Assembly (NCBI RefSeq): GCF_002936955.1
Contig: NZ_MPZM01000027.1
Location: 1 to 38,238 of the forward strand
Origin: Oceanisphaera arctica
GTDB taxonomy: Bacteria > Pseudomonadota > Gammaproteobacteria > Enterobacterales > Aeromonadaceae
Length of the DNA stretch: 38,238 bases
Direction: 5' to 3'
Shown here: positions 19,377 to 28,723 of the stretch, piece by piece
Numbering within the stretch: the first letter of the stretch is position 1
How the letters are laid out: each line of letters opens with the position of its first letter
The notes under the pieces: generated by a model
The model's database searches: none
What the model was told of the DNA's origin: nothing
The model's input: only the letters and a program-made list of their open reading frames with translations
Position numbers and translations under genes: made by a program

Positions 19377-20610
19377 ACAAACTCAAACCTGCATTGATTG
19401 CCGCCGTCCTGTTTTTGCTGCTGGCCGGCTGGCTACTCGGTTTTCGGCTCGAAACCGCCGGCACCCGGTTGATCGTTTCCAACCGTATGGATCAGACCTG
19501 GGAATGGCTGGCGTTGGGCGCCGCCCTGGTGTTTTTCGCCCAGTTGTTTCAGAGCCAGCTGCGCAAGCCCTTTCAATATCTGTCGGATCGCAAAAGCGGC
19601 TTCGCCCTGCCGGTGCCGGAAGAACGGCCCTGGCTATATCGCATCGTCACCGTGCTGGTGCTGGCCACCTTGCTGATCTGGCCCTTCATGGGGTCGCGCG
19701 GGGCCGTGGATCTGGCCACCCTGACCCTGATTTACGTGATGCTGGGGTTGGGGCTGAACGTGGTGGTGGGGCTGGCCGGGCTTCTGGATCTGGGTTACGT
19801 CGCCTTTTATGCGGTGGGTGCCTACAGTTATGCCCTGCTCAACGCCTATCTGGGGTTCGACTTCTGGACCTGCCTGCTGATTTCCGGCGGCATGGCGGCG
19901 CTGTTCGGCTTCTTGCTCGGTTTTCCGGTGCTGCGGCTACGCGGCGACTATCTGGCGATAGTGACCCTGGGCTTTGGCGAGATCATCCGTATCCTGCTCA
20001 ACAACATGACCGAGCTCACCGGCGGCCCCAACGGCATCGCCGGCATTCCCAAACCCACCCTGTTCGGGCTGGAGTTCGAACGCCGGGGCGATAACACTTT
20101 TCACCAGTTTTTCGATATTGCCTACAACTCGGGCCACAAGGTGATTTTCCTCTACCTGCTGGCGCTCTTGCTGGTGGTGTTCACCATCTTCATCATCAAT
20201 CGTCTGCTGCGCATGCCACTGGGCCGGGCCTGGGAAGCGTTGCGCGAAGATGAAATCGCCTGTCGCTCGCTGGGTCTCAACCCGACCCTTATCAAGCTCA
20301 GCGCCTTTACCATCGGCGCCGCCTTCGCCGGCTTTGCGGGCAGCTTTTTCGCCGCCCGTCAGGGATTCATCAGCCCCGAGTCATTCGTGTTTATCGAATC
20401 GGCCATCATCCTGGCCATAGTGGTGCTGGGCGGCATGGGCTCGCAGATTGGTGTGGTGCTGGCGGCCATCGTCATGACCATATTGCCGGAGCTGACCCGG
20501 GAGTTTAACGAATACCGCATGCTGCTGTTCGGCCTGCTGATGGTATTGATGATGATCTGGCGGCCTCAGGGGCTGCTGCCGATGCACAGACCCCACATGG
20601 AGCTGAAATC

Positions 20611-20614
<4 letters not shown>
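19373..20614 (+). CDS. livM: Branched-chain amino acid ABC transporter permease LivM
   Basis: Second permease subunit, 413 residues. The N-terminal 100 residues hold two extra membrane segments, as in enterobacterial LivM. The core follows with [49 protein letters not shown], and the ATPase-contacting [20 protein letters not shown]. It forms the membrane channel with LivH. ATGA overlaps join it to livH upstream and livG downstream, so the three are translated as a coupled unit. Confidence 0.97.
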
Positions 20615-21375
<761 letters not shown>

Positions 21376-21377
21376 AC

Positions 21378-22082
21378 ATGCTGCATGTCGATAATGTCTG
21401 TGCCAGCTATGGCAAAATCCAGGCGCTGGAAGATGTGACCGTCGAAATACAGCAGGGTGAAATCGTCACCCTGATCGGGGCCAACGGCGCCGGCAAGACT
21501 ACCCTGATGATGACCATCTGCGGCGAACCCAGACCTACTCAGGGGCGGGTGTTGTTCGAAGGTCAGGATCTGGGCGGCCTGGATACCGCCGCCATCATGC
21601 GCAAGGATATCGCCATCGTACCCGAGGGGCGACGTATCTTTGCCCGGCTGACGGTGGAAGAAAACCTGCACATGGGCGCCTTTTTCGTCGATAAGCGCGA
21701 GCATGCGGCGCTGCTGGCGGAGGTATATCAGATGTTTCCCCGGCTGAAGGAGCGCATGAACCAGCGGGCCGGCACCATGTCCGGCGGCGAGCAGCAGATG
21801 CTGGCCATCGGTCGGGCGCTGATGAGCAAGCCGCGATTATTGTTGCTGGACGAACCCTCGCTCGGGCTGGCGCCCATCATCATCGCCCAGATTTTCGAAA
21901 CCATAGCCCGGCTGCGGGACGAAAAGGGCATGACGGTCTTTCTGGTGGAGCAGAACGCCAATCAGGCGCTCAAGCTGGCGGATCGGGGTTATGTGCTGGA
22001 AAACGGCCGCGTGGTGCTGGCCGATACCGGTGCCGCCCTGCTGGTCAACGAACAGGTACGGCAGGCTTATCTCGGCGGCTGA
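21378..22082 (+). CDS. livF: Branched-chain amino acid ABC transporter ATP-binding protein LivF
   Basis: Second ATPase subunit, 234 residues (E. coli 237). Walker A is GANGAGKTT, the signature MSGGEQQMLAIGRALM, Walker B LLLLDEPSLGLAP, and the family-specific IVPEGRRIFARLTVEENL is present. With livJHMG it completes the importer in one cluster. No clear intrinsic terminator follows; glpE starts 55 bases later with its own ribosome binding site. Confidence 0.98.
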   Translation: MLHVDNVCASYGKIQALEDVTVEIQQGEIVTLIGANGAGKTTLMMTICGEPRPTQGRVLFEGQDLGGLDTAAIMRKDIAIVPEGRRIFARLTVEENLHMGAFFVDKREHAALLAEVYQMFPRLKERMNQRAGTMSGGEQQMLAIGRALMSKPRLLLLDEPSLGLAPIIIAQIFETIARLRDEKGMTVFLVEQNANQALKLADRGYVLENGRVVLADTGAALLVNEQVRQAYLGG

Positions 22083-22137
22083 TGCCAAGGTCGCCGATAT
22101 TCGGTAAACTGCCCTAAATTTACGCTAGGAGTAACTC

Positions 22138-22455
22138 ATGGAGCAGTTTGCCCATATTTCAGTGGCCGAGGCCGACACCCTGCTGAGTGGGGGCCGTGCC
22201 CGACTGGTGGATATTCGTGATCCCCAGTCCTTCGCCCTGGCTCACGCCGAAGGCGCCTTTCACCTGACCAACGATAGCCTGGTATCTTTTACCAACGAGG
22301 TCGATTACGAGACGCCGGTGGTCGTGATGTGCTACCACGGCGTCAGCAGTCAGGGCGCGGCCCAGTACCTGATCAATCAGGGCTTCGAGGAAGTCTACAG
22401 TCTGGATGGCGGCTTCGAAGCCTGGCGTCGCACCCAGAGTGTGGTGACGGCCTGA
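22138..22455 (+). CDS. glpE: Thiosulfate sulfurtransferase GlpE
   Basis: Single-domain rhodanese of 105 residues that moves sulfane sulfur from thiosulfate to cyanide or thiols such as thioredoxin; cytoplasmic. The active-site loop is [11 protein letters not shown] with catalytic C65, the GlpE form of the motif. [17 protein letters not shown] and the C-terminal LDGGFEAWR are also diagnostic. AGGAG precedes the ATG. Its stop TGA shares a base with the glpG start, as in the E. coli glpEG arrangement. There is no glpD or glpR next to it here. Confidence 0.96.
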   Translation: MEQFAHISVAEADTLLSGGRARLVDIRDPQSFALAHAEGAFHLTNDSLVSFTNEVDYETPVVVMCYHGVSSQGAAQYLINQGFEEVYSLDGGFEAWRRTQSVVTA

Positions 22456-23288
22456 TGAAATTGCTGCTGGTGCTCGATGATCCTCGCCGGGCCCAGTCGT
22501 TCGTCGATTACCTGGCCGATATGGGCCTCCACTGCGAGCTGACCCTGGATGATGAGAACAATGTCAGCATCTGGCTGGTCAACGAGTCCCGCTTTCAGCA
22601 GGCCCAGCAGGAAGTGAAGCGCTTTATCGCCGAGCCGCTGCATCCCCGTTATCAGGATGCGTCCTGGCGCCAGGGCGATACCCATGTGCATTTCAGCACA
22701 GATTCGGGCCGGCCCGGGTTGGCCCGGGATCTGTTGCGCCGAACCGGGCCGGTCAACATGCTGGTGCTGCTCGCCTGCGTGGCCATTTATGGCCTGAGCT
22801 GGCTGGGCTTGCCGATGTTCGGGCTGCTGGCGTTTCCTCTCAGCTGGGAATCGCTGTTGGGCCCCGAGTTCTGGCGCGCCTTTACTCCGGCGCTTCTGCA
22901 TTTTTCCCTGATGCACCTGGTATTCAACCTGTTCTGGTGGTGGTATCTGGGTGGCATGGTGGAACGGCGGCTGGGTCACGGCAAGCTGCTGGTGCTGTTG
23001 CTGGTGGCGGCGGTACTGCCCAACCTGATGCAGTTCTGGGCCAGCGGCCCCCGCTTCGGCGGGCTGTCCGGGGTGGTCTATGCCCTGCTGGCCTACGTCT
23101 GGCTGTCCGGCCGGCTCAACCCGGCCCGGGGCATAGGGCTGCCGGACGGCATGGCTGTGTTCATGGTGGTCTGGCTGGTGCTGGGCTTTGCCGGTGTACT
23201 GGGACCGGTGGCCAATCTGGCGCACCTGGGTGGTGGGCTTATTGGTCTGTTACAGGCCTGGCTCGATCGCGGGCGACGGGCGCCGTGA
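22455..23288 (+). CDS. glpG: Rhomboid intramembrane serine protease GlpG
   Basis: Six-helix inner-membrane protease, 277 residues (E. coli 276). A cytoplasmic N-terminal domain (about 1-90) is followed by the rhomboid core. Catalytic S205 is in GGLSGVVYA, and H257 in NLAHLGGG. The oxyanion-side residues H150, H154 and N158 are in HFSLMHLVFNLF. The start at 22455 gives the standard N-terminus and overlaps the glpE stop; an upstream frame-matching ATG lies inside glpE and is not used. The role in quality control of membrane proteins is known only from relatives. Confidence 0.96.
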   Translation: MKLLLVLDDPRRAQSFVDYLADMGLHCELTLDDENNVSIWLVNESRFQQAQQEVKRFIAEPLHPRYQDASWRQGDTHVHFSTDSGRPGLARDLLRRTGPVNMLVLLACVAIYGLSWLGLPMFGLLAFPLSWESLLGPEFWRAFTPALLHFSLMHLVFNLFWWWYLGGMVERRLGHGKLLVLLLVAAVLPNLMQFWASGPRFGGLSGVVYALLAYVWLSGRLNPARGIGLPDGMAVFMVVWLVLGFAGVLGPVANLAHLGGGLIGLLQAWLDRGRRAP

Positions 23289-23515
23289 TACCGCTCCGCC
23301 AACGACATTTGATCGGCACTTTCCAGCATCAGATAGACAGACTCCCGAACATAGTCCGAATTCTGGTAGTTGGTAATAATGTCCGGCGTCATGGTGTAGT
23401 ATAAGACCCCTCGGGAGCCCTCTCCCGAGCCCTAAGCTCACCGGTCAAGTGAATACGTATTTTTCAGAATAATGAAGCGATTCAAGTATGTGTTTTGCCA
23501 TTTCAGGAAGTGCCA
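23289..23515. other. glpG-ubiC intergenic region with hairpin
   Basis: About 227 bases. A perfect 8-base-pair stem, CTCGGGAG (23410-23417) with CTCCCGAG (23422-23429) and loop CCCT, could end glpG transcription although no T run follows. On the minus strand an open frame starts at 23392 (MTPDIITNYQNSDYVRESVY...) with a protein-like first 36 residues, then runs antisense into glpG; it is treated as unproven and described under findings. Confidence 0.5.
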
Positions 23516-24073
23516 GTGATTAACACCGCCGATCATGCCTGGCACTGGGGGCCGGAATTACCGCAGTCTCAACTGCCATTGTGCAACTGGCTACAGGATG
23601 CCGGCTCTCTGACCGAACGGCTGCGGCGCCATTGCCGGCAGTTTAGGGTCCAGTTACAGAGCACCACCGCCGAAATCACCCTTACCCCGACCCAGGCCGC
23701 ATGGATTGGCGCCGAACGTGCCTTTTGCCGCGAGGTCTTGCTGCTCTGCGACGAACAGCCCTGGGTCTATGCCAGCTCCCTGTATTCTCCCTCGACCCTG
23801 AATGTGGTTCCGGCTCTGGCCGGGTTGGGTCAGAGAGCGCTGGGCGAATTGTTGTTCGAAGATCCCCAATTGCAGCGCAGAGAGTTCGAGTTTGCCCAGC
23901 TGACGGCTGCACAATGGCGGCAGCTGGCTCAGATGCAGAGCATAGTGCAAGATACTGCGCCGGGAGATAGCTATCCCTTGCCCTGGGCTCGACGTTCGCT
24001 GCTGGCCACCGGCCAGGCCGGGGTATTGGTAACCGAATTGTTTTTGCCTGCCGCTCAGGCTTACCGAGAGTAG
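23516..24073 (+). CDS. ubiC: Chorismate pyruvate-lyase
   Basis: Removes pyruvate from chorismate to give 4-hydroxybenzoate, the first committed step of ubiquinone synthesis; cytoplasmic. It has about 185 residues, slightly longer than E. coli UbiC (165). Family hallmarks are [29 protein letters not shown], and the C-terminal ARRSLL...[10 protein letters not shown] including the product-binding arginine and glutamate. The start is uncertain: GTG 23516 follows AGGAAG at a five-base spacing and is chosen; TTG 23495 and GTG 23510 are alternatives in frame. It is followed 8 bases later by ubiA, which uses its product. Confidence 0.92.
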   Translation: MINTADHAWHWGPELPQSQLPLCNWLQDAGSLTERLRRHCRQFRVQLQSTTAEITLTPTQAAWIGAERAFCREVLLLCDEQPWVYASSLYSPSTLNVVPALAGLGQRALGELLFEDPQLQRREFEFAQLTAAQWRQLAQMQSIVQDTAPGDSYPLPWARRSLLATGQAGVLVTELFLPAAQAYRE

Positions 24074-24081
24074 AGAGAACC

Positions 24082-24948
24082 ATGACGACGACTGCAAGCC
24101 GACCACGCTGGCGTGCCTATATGGCGCTGGCTCGACTCGACAAGCCCATCGGCACCCTGCTGCTGTTGTGGCCTACCCTGTGGGCGCTCTGGATTGCCGG
24201 CGATGGCCGGCCCTCATTCTGGCTGCTGCTGGTGTTTGTGGCCGGGGTCTTTTCGATGCGTTCAGCAGGTTGTGTGATCAACGATTATGCGGACCGCCAT
24301 ATCGATGGTCACGTCAAGCGCACCAAAGGTCGGCCGCTGCCGAGCGGTGAGCTGACCGAGCGGCAGGCGCTGGGCTTTTTCGCTCTGCTGGTGGGCATAT
24401 CCTTCGTGCTGGTGCTGACCACCAACGCCCTGACCATTCAGCTGGCGGTGGCGGGCCTGGGCTGGGCCGCGCTTTATCCCTTCATGAAGCGTTACACCAA
24501 CCTGCCGCAGCTGTTCCTGGGCATCGCCTTTTCCTGGGCGATACCCATGGCTTTTGCCGCCCAGAGCGACAGCCTGCCGATGGGACTCTGGCTGCTGTTC
24601 GCGGCCAATCTGACCTGGACCATCGCCTACGACACCATGTATGCCATGGTGGATCGAGACGACGATCTGCGTATCGGGGTCAAGTCGACCGCCATCCTGT
24701 TTGGTCGCCGCGACAAGCTGATAGTCGGCCTGTTGCAACTGCTGACCCTGATCTTGCTGGTGGCCGCCGGCCAGACCTTTGCCCTGGGGCCGCTCTTCTA
24801 CTGGAGTCTGCTGGGTGCCGCAGGCTTGTTCGTGTATCAGCAGCGGCAGATCCGCGACCGGGAGCGCATGGCCTGCTTCGGCGCCTTCCTCAACAACAAC
24901 TATGTGGGCATGCTGGTGTTCGCCGGCGTAGTGCTGAGCTTGCTTTAA
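24082..24948 (+). CDS. ubiA: 4-hydroxybenzoate octaprenyltransferase
   Basis: Integral membrane prenyltransferase that attaches the polyprenyl tail to 4-hydroxybenzoate; 288 residues with eight or nine membrane segments. The two aspartate-rich substrate motifs are [19 protein letters not shown] and [33 protein letters not shown] is the typical N-terminal segment. Operon with ubiC. In E. coli the following genes are plsB, dgkA and lexA; here lexA follows directly, without plsB or dgkA. Confidence 0.97.
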   Translation: MTTTASRPRWRAYMALARLDKPIGTLLLLWPTLWALWIAGDGRPSFWLLLVFVAGVFSMRSAGCVINDYADRHIDGHVKRTKGRPLPSGELTERQALGFFALLVGISFVLVLTTNALTIQLAVAGLGWAALYPFMKRYTNLPQLFLGIAFSWAIPMAFAAQSDSLPMGLWLLFAANLTWTIAYDTMYAMVDRDDDLRIGVKSTAILFGRRDKLIVGLLQLLTLILLVAAGQTFALGPLFYWSLLGAAGLFVYQQRQIRDRERMACFGAFLNNNYVGMLVFAGVVLSLL

Positions 24949-25000
24949 CGGTGGCAAGAGCGATGACAGGAGTGGCGGCAGGACGGAGCAGACTTTATGC

Positions 25001-25028
25001 TTGCCCTGCCGGATTTACTGGATATACT
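25001..25028 (+). promoter_or_regulatory. Candidate lexA promoter
   Basis: TTGCCC (25001-25006) and TATACT (25023-25028) are 16 bases apart, about 30 bases ahead of the lexA start. The -10 lies within the first LexA box, so LexA binding would block polymerase, as expected of an autoregulated SOS gene. Confidence 0.55.
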
Positions 25029-25033
25029 GACAG
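25018..25033 (+). promoter_or_regulatory. LexA (SOS) box 1 upstream of lexA
   Basis: CTGGATATACTGACAG fits the gammaproteobacterial CTG-N10-CAG operator with an alternating AT-rich centre. It covers the predicted -10 hexamer. Confidence 0.8.
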
Positions 25034-25037
25034 TTAA

Positions 25038-25053
25038 CTGTATAAAAAAACAG
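25038..25053 (+). promoter_or_regulatory. LexA (SOS) box 2 upstream of lexA
   Basis: CTGTATAAAAAAACAG is close to the ideal operator CTGTATATATATACAG. It lies 20 bases downstream of box 1, roughly two helical turns, so two LexA dimers could bind side by side. The E. coli lexA gene also carries two boxes. Confidence 0.9.
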
Positions 25054-25060
25054 GTCCATT

Positions 25061-25672
25061 ATGAAAGCCCTTACGCCTCGCCAGTCTCAGGTACTGGAGA
25101 TCATCAAAGAGCATATTCAGCAGACCGGGATGCCGCCGACCCGTGCCGAAATTGCCCAAACTCTGGGCTTTAAATCGGCTAATGCCGCCGAAGAACACCT
25201 CAAGGCACTGGCCAAGAAAGGCGTCATCACCATGATGCCCGGCACCTCTCGTGGCATTCGCCTGACCGAGGAAGAAGAAGAGGCGCTGGGGCTGCCCTTG
25301 ATCGGGCGCGTCGCCGCCGGTGAGCCCATTCTGGCCCAGCAGCATATCGAGAGCCACTACAAGCTGGATCCGTCCCTGTTTCATCCTTCGGCCGATTTTC
25401 TGCTGCGGGTAAAGGGCATGAGCATGAAGAACATCGGTATCATGGACGGCGATCTGCTGGCGGTGCACAAGACTCAGGAAGTCCGCAACGGCCAGGTGGT
25501 GGTTGCCCGGCTGGACGATGAAGTGACGGTCAAACGCTTTCAGCGCCAGGGCAGCAAGGTCAGCCTGCTACCCGAAAACGAGGAGCTTTCCCCCATAGAG
25601 GTGGACCTGCGCAGTCAGGAGCTGATTATCGAAGGCCTGGCCGTCGGCGTGATCCGCAACTCTGATTTCTGA
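25061..25672 (+). CDS. lexA: SOS response repressor LexA
   Basis: Transcriptional repressor of the DNA-damage response; 203 residues. The N-terminal winged helix-turn-helix (about 1-70) has [20 protein letters not shown] and [20 protein letters not shown]. The self-cleavage site is A86-G87 in GRVAAGEP. The peptidase dyad is S121 ([13 protein letters not shown]) and K158 (EVTVKRF). RecA filaments trigger cleavage, which frees the SOS genes. The gene controls itself through the two boxes just upstream. The dinF gene that follows lexA in E. coli is found 8.5 kb downstream here, beyond the cytochrome oxidase locus. Confidence 0.98.
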   Translation: MKALTPRQSQVLEIIKEHIQQTGMPPTRAEIAQTLGFKSANAAEEHLKALAKKGVITMMPGTSRGIRLTEEEEEALGLPLIGRVAAGEPILAQQHIESHYKLDPSLFHPSADFLLRVKGMSMKNIGIMDGDLLAVHKTQEVRNGQVVVARLDDEVTVKRFQRQGSKVSLLPENEELSPIEVDLRSQELIIEGLAVGVIRNSDF

Positions 25673-25699
25673 TTTCCCCTTGCTCTGAATAGCGCACTC

Positions 25700-25720
25700 C
25701 GGGGTGGTTCATCCGCCCCG
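25700..25720 (+). terminator. Hairpin after lexA
   Basis: CGGGGTGG (25700-25707) pairs with CCGCCCCG (25713-25720), one G-U pair, loop TTCAT. A pyrimidine-rich but not T-rich stretch follows. It is a plausible end of the lexA transcript but not a textbook terminator. Confidence 0.4.
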
Positions 25721-25862
25721 TCTCCCTCCTGGTCTTCTGTCTCGAATGTATGCTTTCTCTTCTTGCATATCGAGTTGCCCTTAAACAGCGCTAACAGGCG
25801 ACTCCTATCCCTTCGCTAAGCCCTAACTTCCTTTTTTACTTCAATTTTTTACTTTTTCATTA

Positions 25863-25920
25863 TCAGTGCTTTACTTAGTGAGTGCCGGGCCGAGGGATGT
25901 GGTAGCCCGACAAGCACTGA
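25863..25920 (+). other. Large stem-loop in the leader ahead of coxB
   Basis: TCAGTGCTT (25863-25871) is perfectly complementary to AAGCACTGA (25912-25920). Inside, GCCGGGC (25884-25890) pairs with GCCCGAC (25905-25911) with one mismatch, leaving a 12-base bulge on the left arm only. It ends 46 bases before coxB. The rest of the 294-base lexA-coxB gap is T-rich (25828-25860) with no clear promoter hexamers. It may be an mRNA structure or an operator; nothing here identifies the regulator. Confidence 0.5.
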
Positions 25921-25966
25921 CTCGTTATATGAGTACACCAAAAAATACAGGAAGAAACTTTCGGGG

Positions 25967-27094
25967 GTGCGTGTGAAGCCGATTATTCTGCTGTTGTCCT
26001 TGCTGGCAACGCTGCCTGTGCGGGCGCAAGGCCGTTTGAATATGACCCAGGGGGTCACCGATATCAGCCAGAAGGTGTATGGCCTGCATATGACCATACT
26101 GATCATCTGCGCCGTTATCGGTGTGCTGGTGTTCGGGGTCATGTTCTGGGCCATTATCCATCACCGAAAATCCAAGGGAGCCCGTGCGGCTCAATTTCAT
26201 GAAAGTACCAAGGTCGAGATCCTCTGGACCCTGATCCCCTTCGTCATTCTGATTGCGATGGCCGTTCCTGCCACTCGCACCCTGGTGGCAATGGAAGACG
26301 CCTCTCAATCCGATCTCACAGTGCAGATCACCGGCTCCCAGTGGAAGTGGCATTACCGGTACTTCGACGAGGGGGTCGAGTTCTACAGTCTGCTGGCCAC
26401 CTTGCCTCAGCAAATTGAAGGTCGGGTGGCCAAGGGGAAAAACTATCTGCTCGAAGTCGACCAGCCGCTGGTGCTGCCTACCGACCGCAAAATTCGTTTT
26501 CTGATCACATCCGATGACGTTATCCACTCCTGGTGGATGCCGGCGTTCGCGGTGAAAAAAGACGCCATTCCCGGCTTTATCAACGAGGCCTGGACCCGCA
26601 TCAACCAGACCGGCCTGTATCGTGGCCAGTGCGCCGAGCTGTGCGGCAAAGACCATGGCTTCATGCCGATAGTGGTGGATGCCCGTTCGCCCGAGGAGTT
26701 CGATGGCTGGCTGGCCCAGGCTCGCGCCAGGCAGGCCGAGGTAAAGGCGGCCGAGCAGGAGCTGGTGGCGATGGAAATGACCATGGACGAGCTGATGCAG
26801 CTGGGTGAGCAGGTTTATCAGCGCCACTGCGCGGCCTGTCACCAGGCCAGTGGTGAAGGGATACCCGGCGCCTTTCCGGCACTCAAGGGCAGTGAGCTGA
26901 TTCTCAACGATAAGGCCGCCCACATCGATATCGTGCTGTACGGCAAGGCCGGCACCGCCATGCAGAGTTTCGACAAGCAGCTGGCGCTGAAAGAGCTGGC
27001 CGCGGTGATCACCTATGAGCGTAATGCCTGGGGTAACAACACTGGTGAAATGGTGCAGCCCGGCGACATCAATCAGGCCAGGCAGGGACAATAG
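25967..27094 (+). CDS. coxB: Cytochrome c oxidase subunit II with fused cytochrome c domain
   Basis: Electron-entry subunit of a heme-copper oxidase, 375 residues. It has a signal-like start, two membrane segments (about 40-62 and 86-106), and a periplasmic cupredoxin domain with the CuA ligands H187, C222, C226, H230 and M233 (in QCAELCGKDHGFM). A C-terminal cytochrome c domain (about 275-355) has the heme site CAACH (C288, C291, H292) and a likely axial M332. The tail makes it caa3-like, so the enzyme may accept electrons from soluble cytochromes through its own heme c. Start GTG 25967 or GTG 25973; GGGGG upstream favours the second slightly. Confidence 0.93.
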   Translation: MRVKPIILLLSLLATLPVRAQGRLNMTQGVTDISQKVYGLHMTILIICAVIGVLVFGVMFWAIIHHRKSKGARAAQFHESTKVEILWTLIPFVILIAMAVPATRTLVAMEDASQSDLTVQITGSQWKWHYRYFDEGVEFYSLLATLPQQIEGRVAKGKNYLLEVDQPLVLPTDRKIRFLITSDDVIHSWWMPAFAVKKDAIPGFINEAWTRINQTGLYRGQCAELCGKDHGFMPIVVDARSPEEFDGWLAQARARQAEVKAAEQELVAMEMTMDELMQLGEQVYQRHCAACHQASGEGIPGAFPALKGSELILNDKAAHIDIVLYGKAGTAMQSFDKQLALKELAAVITYERNAWGNNTGEMVQPGDINQARQGQ

Positions 27095-27103
27095 GGGGCA
27101 GGG

Positions 27104-28723
27104 ATGACACAGCTAAACGTAACAGACACCGCCGATGAACATATGAACCATGAAGAGGCTCATCATGGTCCGGCCAGAGGTTTCAGCCGCTGGCTGTTCA
27201 CCACCAACCATAAAGACATCGGCACCATGTATCTGCTGTTCAGCCTGACCATGTTCTTTATTGGTGGCGGCATGGCCATGGTGATCCGGGCCGAGCTGTT
27301 TCAGCCGGGGTTACAGCTGGTGGAGCCGAATTTCTTCAACCAGATGACCACAATGCACGGCCTGGTGATGATCTTCGGCGCCGTGATGCCGTCCTTTGTC
27401 GGCTTGGCCAACTGGATGATCCCCATGATGATAGGCGCGCCGGACATGGCGTTGCCGCGAATGAACAACTGGAGCTTCTGGATACTGCCCTTCGCCTTCG
27501 TGCTGATGCTGTCGTCGCTGTTCATGCCCGGGGGCGGCCCCAACTTCGGCTGGACCTTCTATGCGCCCTTGTCTACCACCTATGCACCGGACAGCACAGC
27601 CCTGTTCGTGTTCGCCATTCATATCATGGGTATCAGCTCCATCATGGGGGCCATCAACGTCATAGTGACCATCTGGAACCTGCGGGCGCCGGGCATGACC
27701 TGGATGAAGCTGCCGCTGTTCTGCTGGACCTGGCTGATCACCGCTTTTCTGCTGATCGCGGTCATGCCGGTACTGGCGGGGGCGGTGACCATGGTGCTGA
27801 CCGACAAGTACTTCGGTACCAGCTTCTTCGAGGCCGCCGGCGGCGGTGATCCCGTGATGTTTCAGCATATATTCTGGTTTTTCGGGCATCCAGAGGTCTA
27901 CATCATGATACTGCCGAGTTTCGGCATTATCTCTGCCATCATTCCCACCTTCTGCCGCAAGCCCTTGTTCGGCTATGCCTCCATGGTGTACGCCACCGCC
28001 TCCATCGCGGGCCTGAGCTTTCTGGTGTGGGCGCACCACATGTTTACCGTGGGCATGCCGGTGGCGGCCGAGCTGTTCTTCATGTATTGCACCATGCTGA
28101 TTTCGGTGCCGACCGGGGTCAAGGTGTTCAACTGGGTGGCGACCATGTGGCGAGGCTCGCTCAGCTTCGAAGTGCCCATGCTGTTTGCCCTGGCCTTTAT
28201 CGTGCTGTTCACCATTGGCGGCTTCAGCGGCCTGATGCTGGCCATCACCCCGGCCGACTTCCAGTATCACGACACCTATTTTGTGGTGGCCCATTTCCAC
28301 TATGTGCTGGTGACCGGTGCCATCTTCTCTGTGCTGGCGGCGGTGTACTACTGGCTGCCAAAATGGACCGGTCACATGTTCAACGAACGGCTGGCCAAGT
28401 GGCACTTCTGGTGCTCGGTGATTTCGGTCAACGTGCTGTTTTTCCCCATGCATTTTCTGGGATTGGGCGGCATGCCCCGCCGTATTCCCGACTACTCGCT
28501 GCAGTTCGCCGACATCAACGCCCTGGTCAGCATCGGCGGTTTCGCCTTCGGGCTGTCTCAGCTTATCTTTGTGGTGGTGCTGATCAAATGTATCCGCGGC
28601 GGAGAAAAAGCCCCGGCCAGCGCCTGGGAAGGGGCGCACGGGCTGGAGTGGACTGTGCCGTCACCGGCGCCTTACCACACCTTCAGCACGCCACCGGAGA
28701 TAGAAGGCAATGGCTCACGGTAA
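27104..28723 (+). CDS. coxA: Cytochrome c oxidase subunit I
   Basis: Catalytic subunit (CtaD), 539 residues, twelve membrane segments, binding heme a, heme a3 and CuB. Landmarks are FTTNHKDIGTMYLLF at the N-terminus and TMHGLVMIFG (heme a histidine). FFGHPEVYIMILP carries the cross-linked His-Tyr pair of A-family oxidases, AHHMFTVG the CuB histidines, and HDTYFVVAHFHYVL the heme a3 and heme a ligands. The YGYASMV segment with K-channel residues is also present. It pumps protons while reducing oxygen. It lies 9 bases after coxB, and its end overlaps ctaG by 14 bases. Confidence 0.98.
   Translation: MTQLNVTDTADEHMNHEEAHHGPARGFSRWLFTTNHKDIGTMYLLFSLTMFFIGGGMAMVIRAELFQPGLQLVEPNFFNQMTTMHGLVMIFGAVMPSFVGLANWMIPMMIGAPDMALPRMNNWSFWILPFAFVLMLSSLFMPGGGPNFGWTFYAPLSTTYAPDSTALFVFAIHIMGISSIMGAINVIVTIWNLRAPGMTWMKLPLFCWTWLITAFLLIAVMPVLAGAVTMVLTDKYFGTSFFEAAGGGDPVMFQHIFWFFGHPEVYIMILPSFGIISAIIPTFCRKPLFGYASMVYATASIAGLSFLVWAHHMFTVGMPVAAELFFMYCTMLISVPTGVKVFNWVATMWRGSLSFEVPMLFALAFIVLFTIGGFSGLMLAITPADFQYHDTYFVVAHFHYVLVTGAIFSVLAAVYYWLPKWTGHMFNERLAKWHFWCSVISVNVLFFPMHFLGLGGMPRRIPDYSLQFADINALVSIGGFAFGLSQLIFVVVLIKCIRGGEKAPASAWEGAHGLEWTVPSPAPYHTFSTPPEIEGNGSR

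Noticed and set aside
27311-28639. Minus-strand open frame of 442 residues opposite coxA
   Set aside because: Histidine- and glutamine-rich antisense of a clearly coding cytochrome oxidase subunit; no family resemblance.
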